Shown: positions 6,563 to 14,719 of the stretch, one piece after another
How the letters are laid out: every line of letters starts with the position of its first letter
Numbering within the stretch: the stretch's first letter is position 1
Assembly (NCBI GenBank): GCA_002483085.1
Contig: DLHF01000023.1
Location: 1-23,692 of the forward strand
Source: Ignavibacteria bacterium UBA7675
Lineage (GTDB): Bacteria; Bacteroidota; Ignavibacteria; Kapaibacteriales; UB7675
DNA length: 23,692 nucleotides
Direction: 5' to 3'
The notes under the pieces: generated by a model
Databases searched by the model: none
Told to the model about the DNA's origin: nothing
Seen by the model: only the letters and a program-made list of their open reading frames with translations
Translations under genes and position numbers: made by a program

Positions 6563-8169
6563 GAAGCTGAGTCCTTCAGTTCCATATCTGTATCGGCAAT
6601 TGCCAAATCGCTGTCTTTTAGGCCACGAGCTTTGCGCTTTTTCCACGCAGTTGCCACCAGCCAGCAGATCACAGCCAGGAACACAAGCATCAGAGCCCGC
6701 GCACCCCAGCGGTACGGCACATCTTCGGGGCTGACGCCTTTGAGAGCTAATACCGACAGAGCGCCGTTTTCATCAACTGTCCAGAAGATGAAAATGAACA
6801 GCAGGTACAGCGGCGTGATAAACGCGATAATGTACTTAAATATAGAGGGGATTTTGATGTTCGCACCCCGGTTGATTTCTTTCCAGCTTCCTTCGATACC
6901 GAGTGCCCACACAAAGATGAGAATCTCCCCGAGCGCAAACACCGCCAGCAGGAATGTACCCGTCCAGTAGTCGAATTCGTCGAGAAAGCCGTGCTTGAGG
7001 AAAAATACATTGGGCTGGATGCAAAGGAACGTAAGGAAGAAAATGACGAAAATGGCTCTGTCTTTCGTCCAGCCAAATTCATCTTCAAGAAAGGCAATGA
7101 CTGGCTGGGCCATTGCTACCGAGGATGTAATACCGGCGATAAACAGCAGCAAGAACCACAAGAAACCAAATATCTCTCCGAATGGCATGGTGCCAAAGAT
7201 CACGGGCATAGAGACAAATCCGAGGTTGAACGACCCGCCCGCAGCAATATCCTGTGTAGCCGCTACGCCAAAAAAGATCACAGAAATGGGAATGGCGATA
7301 GAGCCACCGAGCACCACTTCCGCAAATTCATTGAGCCCGGATGTGGCCAGACCTGCTCCTACAATGTCTTCGTTCGGTTTCATGTAGCTTGCATATGCGT
7401 GGATCGTGCCCATTCCCACGCTCAGCGTAAAGAATATCTGCCCGGCGGCAGCCAGCCACACTTTGGGGTCGTCTAATACCGACAAATTGGGCGTCCAAAG
7501 AAAGCTGAAGCCTTCCCACAGCGTTCCTTTGTGGATGAGCGGGTCGGGAGTAAAGGTAAGCACACGCACTACCAACAGAGCTGCAAAGATGAACAGCGCG
7601 GGCATGGCTATGCGCGCCAGCTTCTCGATGCCGCCGGATACACCACGGCGCAGCACCCAGAAATTCAGAAGGAGAGTTGCCATCAGGAAACCATAGGCGG
7701 GCAGAATTGAGTTGAAATGCTGTCCGGTGGTAAGCCCCTGATAGCTCTGAAGAAAATTTTTCGCACCGTCGAAGCTGTTCTGGTCAAAATACAAACCGAA
7801 CAGCGAGAAAAAGCTGTAGCCAAGAGTCCAGGATTCGATATAGGTGTAGTACACCATAATCGTAAGAGAGATAAAAAGGCCCAGCGCTCCAAAATACTTG
7901 GCAGCGGGATGGTTCCACAAGGATGCAAACATCCCGGGCGTGCTGTGGTGCCCGTAGCGCCCGCCCCGCCTACCGATGCTCCACTCTACCCACATCAGCG
8001 GTATGCCGAGCAAAAGAAAAGCGATAAAATAGGGAATCATAAACGCTCCACCGCCGTTTTCAACAGCTTGGGTGGGAAAACGCAAAAAATTTCCCAAGCC
8101 AACTGCGTTACCCGCAACGGCGAGAATCAGGCCGATTCGCGAATTCCAGCCTTCTTTTACTCTTGTCAT
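6559..8169 (-). CDS. Sodium-dependent symporter of the NSS/SNF family (LeuT-like)
   Basis: Inner-membrane Na+-coupled transporter of 536 residues with about 12 predicted helices. The first 100 residues resemble Aquifex LeuT closely: W8, the unwound TM1 segment AVAGNAVGLGNFLRFP with sodium-site N27 at the same number as in LeuT, NGGGAFMIPY, and YYTYIESWTLGYSF containing the TM3 substrate-site tyrosine. A gate-like aspartate is present in DEFDYWTGTF. This suggests small or hydrophobic amino acids as substrate, but bacterial NSS proteins vary and this is inference. The C-terminal tail (KKRKARGLKDSDLAIADTDME) is charged and cytosolic. The gene overlaps dapF by ATGA. ATG 8169 was chosen because the family N-terminus begins there; no good ribosome-binding site is seen. 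Confidence 0.93.
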   Translation of the reverse strand: MTRVKEGWNSRIGLILAVAGNAVGLGNFLRFPTQAVENGGGAFMIPYFIAFLLLGIPLMWVEWSIGRRGGRYGHHSTPGMFASLWNHPAAKYFGALGLFISLTIMVYYTYIESWTLGYSFFSLFGLYFDQNSFDGAKNFLQSYQGLTTGQHFNSILPAYGFLMATLLLNFWVLRRGVSGGIEKLARIAMPALFIFAALLVVRVLTFTPDPLIHKGTLWEGFSFLWTPNLSVLDDPKVWLAAAGQIFFTLSVGMGTIHAYASYMKPNEDIVGAGLATSGLNEFAEVVLGGSIAIPISVIFFGVAATQDIAAGGSFNLGFVSMPVIFGTMPFGEIFGFLWFLLLFIAGITSSVAMAQPVIAFLEDEFGWTKDRAIFVIFFLTFLCIQPNVFFLKHGFLDEFDYWTGTFLLAVFALGEILIFVWALGIEGSWKEINRGANIKIPSIFKYIIAFITPLYLLFIFIFWTVDENGALSVLALKGVSPEDVPYRWGARALMLVFLAVICWLVATAWKKRKARGLKDSDLAIADTDMELKDSAS

Positions 8170-8309
8170 ACTCTTGAGTGCATTTGTGACGAAAAAAATA
8201 ATTAAAAGAACAGGCCGTTTCTGGTTCTCGCCAGCTCAGCCTGTGTGTACAGGTTTGCCAAGCACACGGCTCTGTATCGCTATTCTGCGTTTCTGGCAAG
8301 AGGTTGTGC

Positions 8310-8442
8310 GCTTCTGCGTTTTTGCCTGCCTTCGGTCTCTGCACCGCGCTGCAACTCCACTGCGTGAGGCCCATAGGTTCACCGCAGCGGGTGTGCGACC
8401 GGTGACAGCGACCTATCGGGCGTCGAGCCACGCCCGTGCCAC
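8310..8442 (+). repeat. Dispersed intergenic repeat, copy D
   Basis: Contains lead-in TTCGGTCTCT, the 26-bp module (8341-8366), a short 27-nt connector, the exact core TGCGACCGGTGACAGCGACC (8394-8413) and GCCCGTGCCAC (8432-8442). After the core, CGGGCG and CGCCCG form a 6-bp stem around TCGAGCCA, the probable native form of the hairpin that is expanded in copy C. It lies in the 409-nt gap 8170-8578, which otherwise shows only an AT-rich leader before the symporter gene and no gene. Confidence 0.85.
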
Positions 8443-8578
8443 AGCAATAGCCGCCGAAAAATGGCTGGCGGAAAATCCCCGTCTTGCCGACAATTCAGCG
8501 CCAAAGCGCAAAAGATAGGATATAATTCGACTTTCAGCAAATTTCCCTGTAGATATATCCCAAAGCTGGTATGGAGTA

Positions 8579-9400
8579 TTACGGCGTGGCCAGCAGTGCT
8601 GCCAGCTCGTCGTGCAGCGTTGTACCATTGGTAGCGATAATGGTCTGGCCGTCGAGCAAGCGCGTACTGCCGTCGTAGTGCGTAACTTTGCCACCGGCTT
8701 CTTCCACCAAAAGCCAGCCTGCGGCCATATCCCAAGGATTGAGCTTCACTTCCCAGAATCCGTCGAAGCGCCCAGCGGCTACATAGGCCAGATCGAGCGC
8801 AGCAGAACCGAGGCGGCGCACTGGAATGCCCATACCTACGATGCGCGAAAAGTGCCCGATAGTATTGTGCGGGTTGGTATGGACATCATAAGGAAATCCG
8901 GTAACAAGGAGCGACGCTTCGAGCGAAGAGGCCGAAGACACATGCAGACGAGTATCGTTCAGCCAGGCACCGTGCCCGCGTGCTGTTGTAAACATTTCTT
9001 CGAGAAGGGGCTGGTAGATTACTCCGCAGAGCACTTCGCCATTAAGCGCGGCAGCGATACTCACCGAAAAGATGGGAATATTGTGGGCGAAGTTCACTGT
9101 GCCGTCTAATGGGTCGACAATCCACTGCACCACCGAATCGGAGGCGATGCCAGTGGCGCCGCTTTCTTCGGCCAAGAATGTATGGCTGGGGAATGTACCC
9201 GCGATACATTCGATAATTGCCTTTTCCGCAGCTTGGTCGTATTCCGTTACTAAATTGTGTTTCCCTTCTTTGGAAGAGATGGCGAAAGACGTGCCAAAAC
9301 CCTGGCGCAGCAGACCGCCTGCACGGCGTGCCGCTTCCACGGCAGTTGCAAGCAAAACACGGGGCGAAGGCTGCTCGTGAGAATCAAGTTTGTCATTCAT
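8579..9400 (-). CDS. Inositol monophosphatase-family phosphatase (SuhB-like)
   Basis: Mg2+- and Li+-sensitive sugar/inositol phosphatase fold, 273 residues, cytosolic. The family motifs are complete: LAEESG (E78/E79), WIVDPLDGTVNFAH (D96, D99), and the C-terminal NPWDMAAGWLLVEEAGG (D224). The substrate could be inositol-1-phosphate, another sugar phosphate, or 3'-phosphoadenosine phosphate, and cannot be chosen from sequence. The start at ATG 9400-9398 (MNDKLDSHEQ) was preferred over an in-frame start at 9481 because the longer form would cross a strong divergent promoter and adds only unconserved residues. It is transcribed away from the polysaccharide export genes. Confidence 0.92.
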   Translation of the reverse strand: MNDKLDSHEQPSPRVLLATAVEAARRAGGLLRQGFGTSFAISSKEGKHNLVTEYDQAAEKAIIECIAGTFPSHTFLAEESGATGIASDSVVQWIVDPLDGTVNFAHNIPIFSVSIAAALNGEVLCGVIYQPLLEEMFTTARGHGAWLNDTRLHVSSASSLEASLLVTGFPYDVHTNPHNTIGHFSRIVGMGIPVRRLGSAALDLAYVAAGRFDGFWEVKLNPWDMAAGWLLVEEAGGKVTHYDGSTRLLDGQTIIATNGTTLHDELAALLATP

Positions 9401-9420
9401 ACACGTTATTGATAAATTTG
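9389..9420 (+). promoter_or_regulatory. Bacteroidota-type promoter of the polysaccharide export genes
   Basis: TTTG at 9389-9392 and TAAATTTG at 9413-9420 match the -33 and -7 consensus of the Bacteroidota housekeeping sigma factor with 20 nt between them, the usual spacing. Transcription would start near 9427, leaving a leader of about 200 nt before the SLBB gene. The -33 box lies inside the first codons of the divergent phosphatase gene. The sequence match is direct; activity is inference. Confidence 0.6.
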
Positions 9421-9626
9421 TCGGTTGTCGCAGAAGTTGGCTGGCCGAACCAGCGATTGCAGCTAGCCGGAAAAGCATCAATTTGCAAAAAACTTCGGGA
9501 AAAACTGTTATTGGGGCTGTTTACAATTTCGTGCGCTATAGGTTCTCCGCTGTGCGAGCATCGGGCGGCTATCGTGCATGGGCACTTCTTAACTCTCTCA
9601 ACTTTTTGACAGGACGTGTAGACCGT

Positions 9627-11279
9627 ATGAACAACCCTATCGGCGTGGTTCGCACTACCATGGTGGCGCTTCTTGTGTTGTGGTTCGCTGGCAGCGTGCA
9701 GGCACAGGACGATAATTTTCGCCTGCCGCGTATGCGCTTTGCCACCCCTGGCGACTACGACACCGCAGCTTATAAGATTGCACAAGACCGCGCAAAAGAA
9801 ACCGCAGGCCTCATGGAGGCCGAAATAGACCCGGAAATATACATTGTAGGGCCTACTGATGGTATCGTGGTCTCTATCTTTGTAGCCCGCCCTGTGGAGT
9901 ACGAATTAGAGATTTCTCCCGAGGGCAAGATTGTTATTCCCGAAGTAGGAGTCGTAAACCTACGGGGGAAAACCTTGGCGCAGGCCGAAACGCTGATAGT
10001 AAGTGCTGTGCGCCGTGTGTACAAAACGGCGGAAGTGGCAATTGCTCTGAACCATTTACGCACATTTAAGGTGACTATGCTCGGTGCTGTGCGTAAGCCG
10101 CTTACAGTAGAAGCATCGGCTGCCGACCGCGTGCACGAAATCGTAGAGCGAGCAGGCGGACTTTCTTTCGATGCTTCGCTGCGCCGTATCGAGATTTTGC
10201 GCGATGGTTCCGCACCCATCCCAGTCGATTTGTATAAGTTCTACACCCTCGGCGATAAAAACGCCAACCCCACAGTGCTGGGCGGCGACAGGATAATGGT
10301 GCCCTATGCTCAAGAGCGCCAGAGCTTACAGATCAACGGAGCTGTGCCGCGACAGGATACGCTGGAATTTGTGCCGGGCGACTCGCTTTCCACACTTTTC
10401 CGCTTTGCTGGTGGCTTTACGCCGTCGTCGCTGCTGGACTCTGTGGAAGTTGTTCGCTTTTCCTCAAATTCTGGGGGGATCAACCGCTTCTTTGTCGATA
10501 TTTCCTCCTGGCGCGATCACTTATTCAGCGGCGAAGCTCTGACCGGCGATTTCGCGTTAGAAGCTGGCGACCGCGTGTACGTGCGCTCTGTTCCAGAGTG
10601 GCTTCGCGCGCGCCGTGTGGTGGTAATGGGCGAGGTGTATTACCCGGGTGAATACGCTGTAAGCCGCAGTGGTGAAAGGCTCACCGATTTGGTGCGGCGT
10701 GCAGGAGGCTTTACCGATCAGGCGTCGCTCGAAGAGGCCGTGCTGTACCGCAAACAGGATATCGACGTTATCGACAAGGAATTTCAGCGCCTGCAAAAAG
10801 TGCCGCCCTCGGAGATGAACGATGAAGAATTGCGCTATTATCGCGCTCGTGCTCGCGAAAATCGAGGCCTGATGTCGGTAGATTTTAAAAATCTGTATGC
10901 GAAGGATGAGAACGACATTGTCCTGCGCGAGAACGACTCGATCTACGTGCCGCCTATCAAGAACTACATCAACATTCTCGGTCGTGTTAATAGCCCGGGC
11001 AACGTTGTGTATCAGCCCGGTATGGGCTACGAGGGCTATATCGCGTTGGCTGGCGGCTATGGCTATCGCGCCGACGAAGGCCAGACGCTTGTGATCAAGC
11101 CAAAAGGCGAGCAGTTCTTGGCCGAGAACAAGAACTATACAATAGAGCCGGGCGATAATATTCTGGTTCCCGAGGAGTCGGACACCAAGTTCATAGATGT
11201 GTTTACCGAAAGCCTGACGATTGCAGCGCAGATCGTAACAATTGTTGGCGTGGTTATTACGCTGGTGCGCCTGCAATAG
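9627..11279 (+). CDS. Polysaccharide export protein with SLBB domains (Wza-like)
   Basis: Secreted or outer-membrane-linked export channel component, 550 residues. A signal peptide (1-26, ending GSVQA before QDD) is followed by a Poly_export domain at about 69-145 (VGPTDGIVVSIF...EISPEGKIVIPEVGVVNL). Four SLBB-type beta-grasp repeats follow at about 146-227, 234-320, 331-442 and 447-516, each with a G-V/A-xxPG or RAGGF/LAGGY-like signature. A C-terminal hydrophobic helix (525-548) ends four residues from the terminus, as in Wza-type proteins that insert a helix barrel in the outer membrane. It lacks a lipobox cysteine, unlike E. coli Wza. ATG 9627 was chosen because the signal peptide starts there. 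The co-polymerase gene follows after 25 nt, so the two form an export pair. Confidence 0.9.
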   Translation: MNNPIGVVRTTMVALLVLWFAGSVQAQDDNFRLPRMRFATPGDYDTAAYKIAQDRAKETAGLMEAEIDPEIYIVGPTDGIVVSIFVARPVEYELEISPEGKIVIPEVGVVNLRGKTLAQAETLIVSAVRRVYKTAEVAIALNHLRTFKVTMLGAVRKPLTVEASAADRVHEIVERAGGLSFDASLRRIEILRDGSAPIPVDLYKFYTLGDKNANPTVLGGDRIMVPYAQERQSLQINGAVPRQDTLEFVPGDSLSTLFRFAGGFTPSSLLDSVEVVRFSSNSGGINRFFVDISSWRDHLFSGEALTGDFALEAGDRVYVRSVPEWLRARRVVVMGEVYYPGEYAVSRSGERLTDLVRRAGGFTDQASLEEAVLYRKQDIDVIDKEFQRLQKVPPSEMNDEELRYYRARARENRGLMSVDFKNLYAKDENDIVLRENDSIYVPPIKNYINILGRVNSPGNVVYQPGMGYEGYIALAGGYGYRADEGQTLVIKPKGEQFLAENKNYTIEPGDNILVPEESDTKFIDVFTESLTIAAQIVTIVGVVITLVRLQ

Positions 11280-11304
11280 GCCTGCCGTCTGAAATTATTC
11301 ACTC

Positions 11305-12525
11305 ATGACGAAGAACAAGTTTTCTATGGATAAACACACGTCGGAACAACCGTCTACGCCTGCTCGCCTTACTATGCACGACCTGTGGCAGGTTGTAAAG
11401 CGGCGCCGGTTGCTGATAGGTACTTTTGTGGCAGTGTGCACTCTTGGCGTTGCAGCCTACAGCTATATTATGCCTGTTACTTATTCTGCGGGCGGTTCGC
11501 TTATGCCGCCTGAAAGCGATAAAGGAGGCGGTCTCTCGGCCTTTTTGCAAAATGCTACTGGTGGTCTCGGGCTTGGAGAAATGGGGCAGGGCGGCAAAGC
11601 AGGACGGCTTGTGGATATGCTCAAAAGCCGGTCGGTGGCCGAGCTCGCTTTGGATTCCAGCGGTATTGCGACCTTTGCCGACTACCGCATTATGACAAGG
11701 CAGCAGCGCATCGAAGCAGTGCGCGACGCTATGCACTTCGAGATGACTTCCAACGGCTTGGTGCTGGGCAACTGTAGTATATCGACGACGTATTTTGCAG
11801 GAGCTAAAGAAAAAGAGCAGGCTCGGCAGTTGAGCGCCGCCCTGCTAAATGCCTCGTTCCACGCACTCGATATGGTGAACCGCGAAAAATCCGTGTCGCG
11901 CGCGCGAAAAACACGGGAGTACATCGAGCGCTATCTCGCTATCAATAAAAAACGCCTCGACTCTACACAGTCGGTGCTGCAAGCCTTCAGCAAAAAGCAT
12001 AAGATACTCGCTCTCGAAGAGCAGACAAGCGCTATCGTAGAGAATGCAGTGACCATTGGCGCTCAGATATCCAAAACAGAAGTAGAGCTCGATATTGCTC
12101 GCGCCGAGCTGAACTCTGCTTCGCCGGTCGTGGAGCAGCTAGAGCGCAAGCTGAAACAGCTCCGCAGCCAGTACGAGCGTATACAGAGCGGTGGGCTTAC
12201 CGACAACGACGAGTTTTCTATTCCCCTGAACACAATGGCCGAAATAGGGCGCACGTATGCCAATCTCATACGCGATGTAAAAATTCTCGAACAGATAAAC
12301 GCCTATTTAGAGTCGCAGCGCGCACAGGAAGCTATTCAGGAGCAGCGCGATGTTCCTGTAGTAGAAGTGCTCGATCCCGCGATTCCCCCGGAGCGTCGCT
12401 CGTCGCCCAAACGCTCGTTTATGGTTGCTTCTACTGTTGTGCTGAGTGGGCTTCTGGCTTGTGTGCTTGTGTTCTTTATCGAAGTGCGCCGCAGCAAAGT
12501 GTATAAGAATATGCAGGTCGTGTAA
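11305..12525 (+). CDS. Wzz-type polysaccharide co-polymerase (chain-length determinant)
   Basis: Inner-membrane protein of 406 residues with the classic layout. A short cytosolic N-terminus with LWQVVKRRRLL leads into a first membrane helix at 36-56. A large periplasmic part follows with a Gly-rich stretch (74-100) and long alpha-helical/coiled-coil segments (about 190-295), then the Pro-rich motif VEVLDPAIPPERRSSPKR and a second helix at 371-393. It sets polymer length and links synthesis to the export channel. The Walker-motif tyrosine kinase domain of Wzc-like proteins is absent, so any BY-kinase would be a separate gene, not seen here. It follows the SLBB gene by 25 nt. ATG 11305 is the first in frame; ATG 11326 is a possible alternative. 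Confidence 0.9.
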   Translation: MTKNKFSMDKHTSEQPSTPARLTMHDLWQVVKRRRLLIGTFVAVCTLGVAAYSYIMPVTYSAGGSLMPPESDKGGGLSAFLQNATGGLGLGEMGQGGKAGRLVDMLKSRSVAELALDSSGIATFADYRIMTRQQRIEAVRDAMHFEMTSNGLVLGNCSISTTYFAGAKEKEQARQLSAALLNASFHALDMVNREKSVSRARKTREYIERYLAINKKRLDSTQSVLQAFSKKHKILALEEQTSAIVENAVTIGAQISKTEVELDIARAELNSASPVVEQLERKLKQLRSQYERIQSGGLTDNDEFSIPLNTMAEIGRTYANLIRDVKILEQINAYLESQRAQEAIQEQRDVPVVEVLDPAIPPERRSSPKRSFMVASTVVLSGLLACVLVFFIEVRRSKVYKNMQVV

Positions 12526-12599
12526 GCCAAAAAGCAAAAGAAGAAGGGGATGAGTACAGCGCTATGCGGAGCATCTGTTTGGCGATGAACCTGCGGACA

Positions 12600-12664
12600 C
12601 CGACAACCGGCCAATGCGACCGGTGACAGCGACCCGGCGGGCGCCGCAGAGCCGCCCGTGCCAC
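12600..12664 (+). repeat. Dispersed intergenic repeat, copy E (core part only)
   Basis: Exact core TGCGACCGGTGACAGCGACC at 12615-12634 and GCCCGTGCCAC at 12654-12664, separated by a possible GGGCG/CGCCC stem. The 26-bp module cannot be recognised upstream; 12540-12600 may hold a decayed remnant. It lies between the Wzz gene and the helicase gene, both on the plus strand, with its CCAC end 69 nt before the helicase start codon. Confidence 0.8.
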
Positions 12665-12733
12665 ATCATTTGCTCGCGATCAAAACTTTAGGCAACTTCC
12701 AGAATCATTTCGTGCAACCGACCTTGTGAACGC

Positions 12734-14710
12734 GTGAAAAAATTAGTGCTTCGGCCCATACAGGCGCCTGCTGCAACGGCGCAATACAAGATCGACTACG
12801 CAGGCGAGCTCAATGCGGCGCAGTACGAAGCTGTGATGCATCGCGAGGGTGCGGCGCTTATTATTGCCGGGGCGGGCACGGGAAAAACGCGCGCACTTAT
12901 TTACCGCGTGGCGCGCCTTGTGGAGGACGGCATCAATCCGATGTCTATTCTGCTGCTTACCTTTACACGCAAATCTTCTGCGGAAATGATACGCCGCGCT
13001 TCGATTCTTTTAGACGGTCGCTGCCAGGATGTGTCGGGTGGTACGTTTCACTCGTTTGCACACCAGTCGCTTCGCCGTTATGCCCGTTTGATCGGATTCG
13101 ACCAGAATTTTTCAGTGATCGACCAGTCGGACGCCGAAGATGTTGTGAACCTATTGCGCGGCGGTTTGATAAGCACCACCACAGCAAAGCGATTTCCGCG
13201 CAAGCAGACACTGTCCTCTATCTACAGCGCGGCAGTGAACCGCGTGCTGCCTATTGAAACCATTGTGAGCGATGAGTATCCGCAATACGAAAACGATACT
13301 GAAGATATTATCAAAATCTACCACGCCTACGAGCAATACAAACGCCGCCACAACCTGATGGACTACGACGATTTGCTGCTGCATTTTCTGACGGTGTGCC
13401 GCGATTCCGCAGAAGTGCGAAAGCACTTCCAGGCGATGTACCGCCATGTGCTTGTAGACGAGTACCAAGATACCAACCTGCTCCAGCACGAGATCGTGCG
13501 CCATATGGCAGGACCGCAGGAAAATATTGTGGCAGTGGGCGACGACGCACAGAGCATTTACTCATTCCGAGGGGCAAATTTTCAAAATATTATGAATTTC
13601 CCTGCCTCGTTCCGGCAGTGTACCATTATCAAGCTCGAAGAGAACTACCGGAGCACGCAGCCTATTCTCAACCTTACCAACGAGCTGATACGGCGCGCAG
13701 CATTCGGGTACGACAAAGAGTTGTACACGCACAAGACGGGCGGCGATGCCCCGGCGATCATTTGTGCCGACAGCGAACAGATGCAATCGAAGTTTATTGT
13801 GCAGCAGGTATTGGAACTGCGCGAGCAGGGCATACCACTTGCAGAGATATCCGTGCTATTTCGGTCGGGATTCCACTCGTTCGATCTGGAAATAGAGCTC
13901 AACAGAGCCAATGTGCCGTATCAGAAATTCGGCGGGTTCAAATTTGTGGAAACTGCGCATATAAAAGATATTATCGCCCACCTGCGCGTACTGCTCAACC
14001 CCAAAGACGCTGTAAGCTGGAACCGTATTCTGCTGCTGATCGATGGCGTAGGGCCGCGCACTGCTGCGGCGGTAATCGACGGCATTGTGGAAGGGCGTAT
14101 TTCGCTGTCGAGAACCAACGACATTGCTGTGGCTGGGCAGAAAGGCGAAAATATCCTGATGCTGTTCGACGTGCTGCGCCGCGTCCTGCCGGAGCATGTT
14201 GCTGTCGATGAAAAAGTAGCGCAGATTGTGGAGTATTACCGTCCGCTGATGCGCCGCAAGTACGACGACTACACCAAGCGGGCGAAGGATGTAGACGTGT
14301 TTGTCGATATTGCCGAGCGCTACCGGGCGTTGAACGCACTGCTGGCAGACATGGCATTAGAATCGCCGGTGGAATCGGTGACAGATATTGCCAAGGCCGA
14401 CAAGGAGGAAGAATTTCTCACGCTTTCTACTATTCATTCGGCAAAGGGTTTGGAGTGGAATAGCGTGTTTGTGATCTGGGCACTCGACGGACGATTCCCG
14501 CCTGTGAGAGCGTTCGACACGATAGACACATTAGAGGAAGAGCGCAGGCTGATGTATGTAGCCTGTACACGCGCACGCGAACATCTGTTTATCACCTACC
14601 CAATGAATATTTACGACCGCGAGACAGGCATGGTCCTTGGCAAGCCATCGCGCTTTATCGAGGGTCTGCCCGAGGGACTGGCAGAACACTTCATGCTCGT
14701 AGATGAATAG
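12734..14710 (+). CDS. UvrD/Rep-type superfamily 1 DNA helicase
   Basis: ATP-dependent 3'-5' DNA helicase of 658 residues, slightly shorter than UvrD or PcrA (about 720). Motifs in order: N-terminal LNAAQYEAV (Q motif), I AGAGTGKT (K51), Ia LLTFTRKSSAEM, II VDEYQDT (241-247), III GDDAQSIYSFRGA (269-281), IV ENYRST (303-308), V STIHSAKGLEW (565-575), and VI RRLMYVACTRAREH (R613, R615). The enzyme is therefore complete and probably active in repair or replication restart. The C-terminal disordered tail that binds RNA polymerase in PcrA/UvrD is missing. Start is GTG 12734, the only in-frame start before the Q motif; no clear ribosome-binding site. The GT9 gene begins 9 nt after its stop. Confidence 0.92.
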   Translation: MKKLVLRPIQAPAATAQYKIDYAGELNAAQYEAVMHREGAALIIAGAGTGKTRALIYRVARLVEDGINPMSILLLTFTRKSSAEMIRRASILLDGRCQDVSGGTFHSFAHQSLRRYARLIGFDQNFSVIDQSDAEDVVNLLRGGLISTTTAKRFPRKQTLSSIYSAAVNRVLPIETIVSDEYPQYENDTEDIIKIYHAYEQYKRRHNLMDYDDLLLHFLTVCRDSAEVRKHFQAMYRHVLVDEYQDTNLLQHEIVRHMAGPQENIVAVGDDAQSIYSFRGANFQNIMNFPASFRQCTIIKLEENYRSTQPILNLTNELIRRAAFGYDKELYTHKTGGDAPAIICADSEQMQSKFIVQQVLELREQGIPLAEISVLFRSGFHSFDLEIELNRANVPYQKFGGFKFVETAHIKDIIAHLRVLLNPKDAVSWNRILLLIDGVGPRTAAAVIDGIVEGRISLSRTNDIAVAGQKGENILMLFDVLRRVLPEHVAVDEKVAQIVEYYRPLMRRKYDDYTKRAKDVDVFVDIAERYRALNALLADMALESPVESVTDIAKADKEEEFLTLSTIHSAKGLEWNSVFVIWALDGRFPPVRAFDTIDTLEEERRLMYVACTRAREHLFITYPMNIYDRETGMVLGKPSRFIEGLPEGLAEHFMLVDE

Positions 14711-14719
14711 GGGGAAACT

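Noticed and set aside
9390..9626. 79-codon N-terminal extension of the SLBB export protein
   Set aside because: A good signal peptide begins at ATG 9627, and the extension would start inside the promoter and the divergent phosphatase gene.
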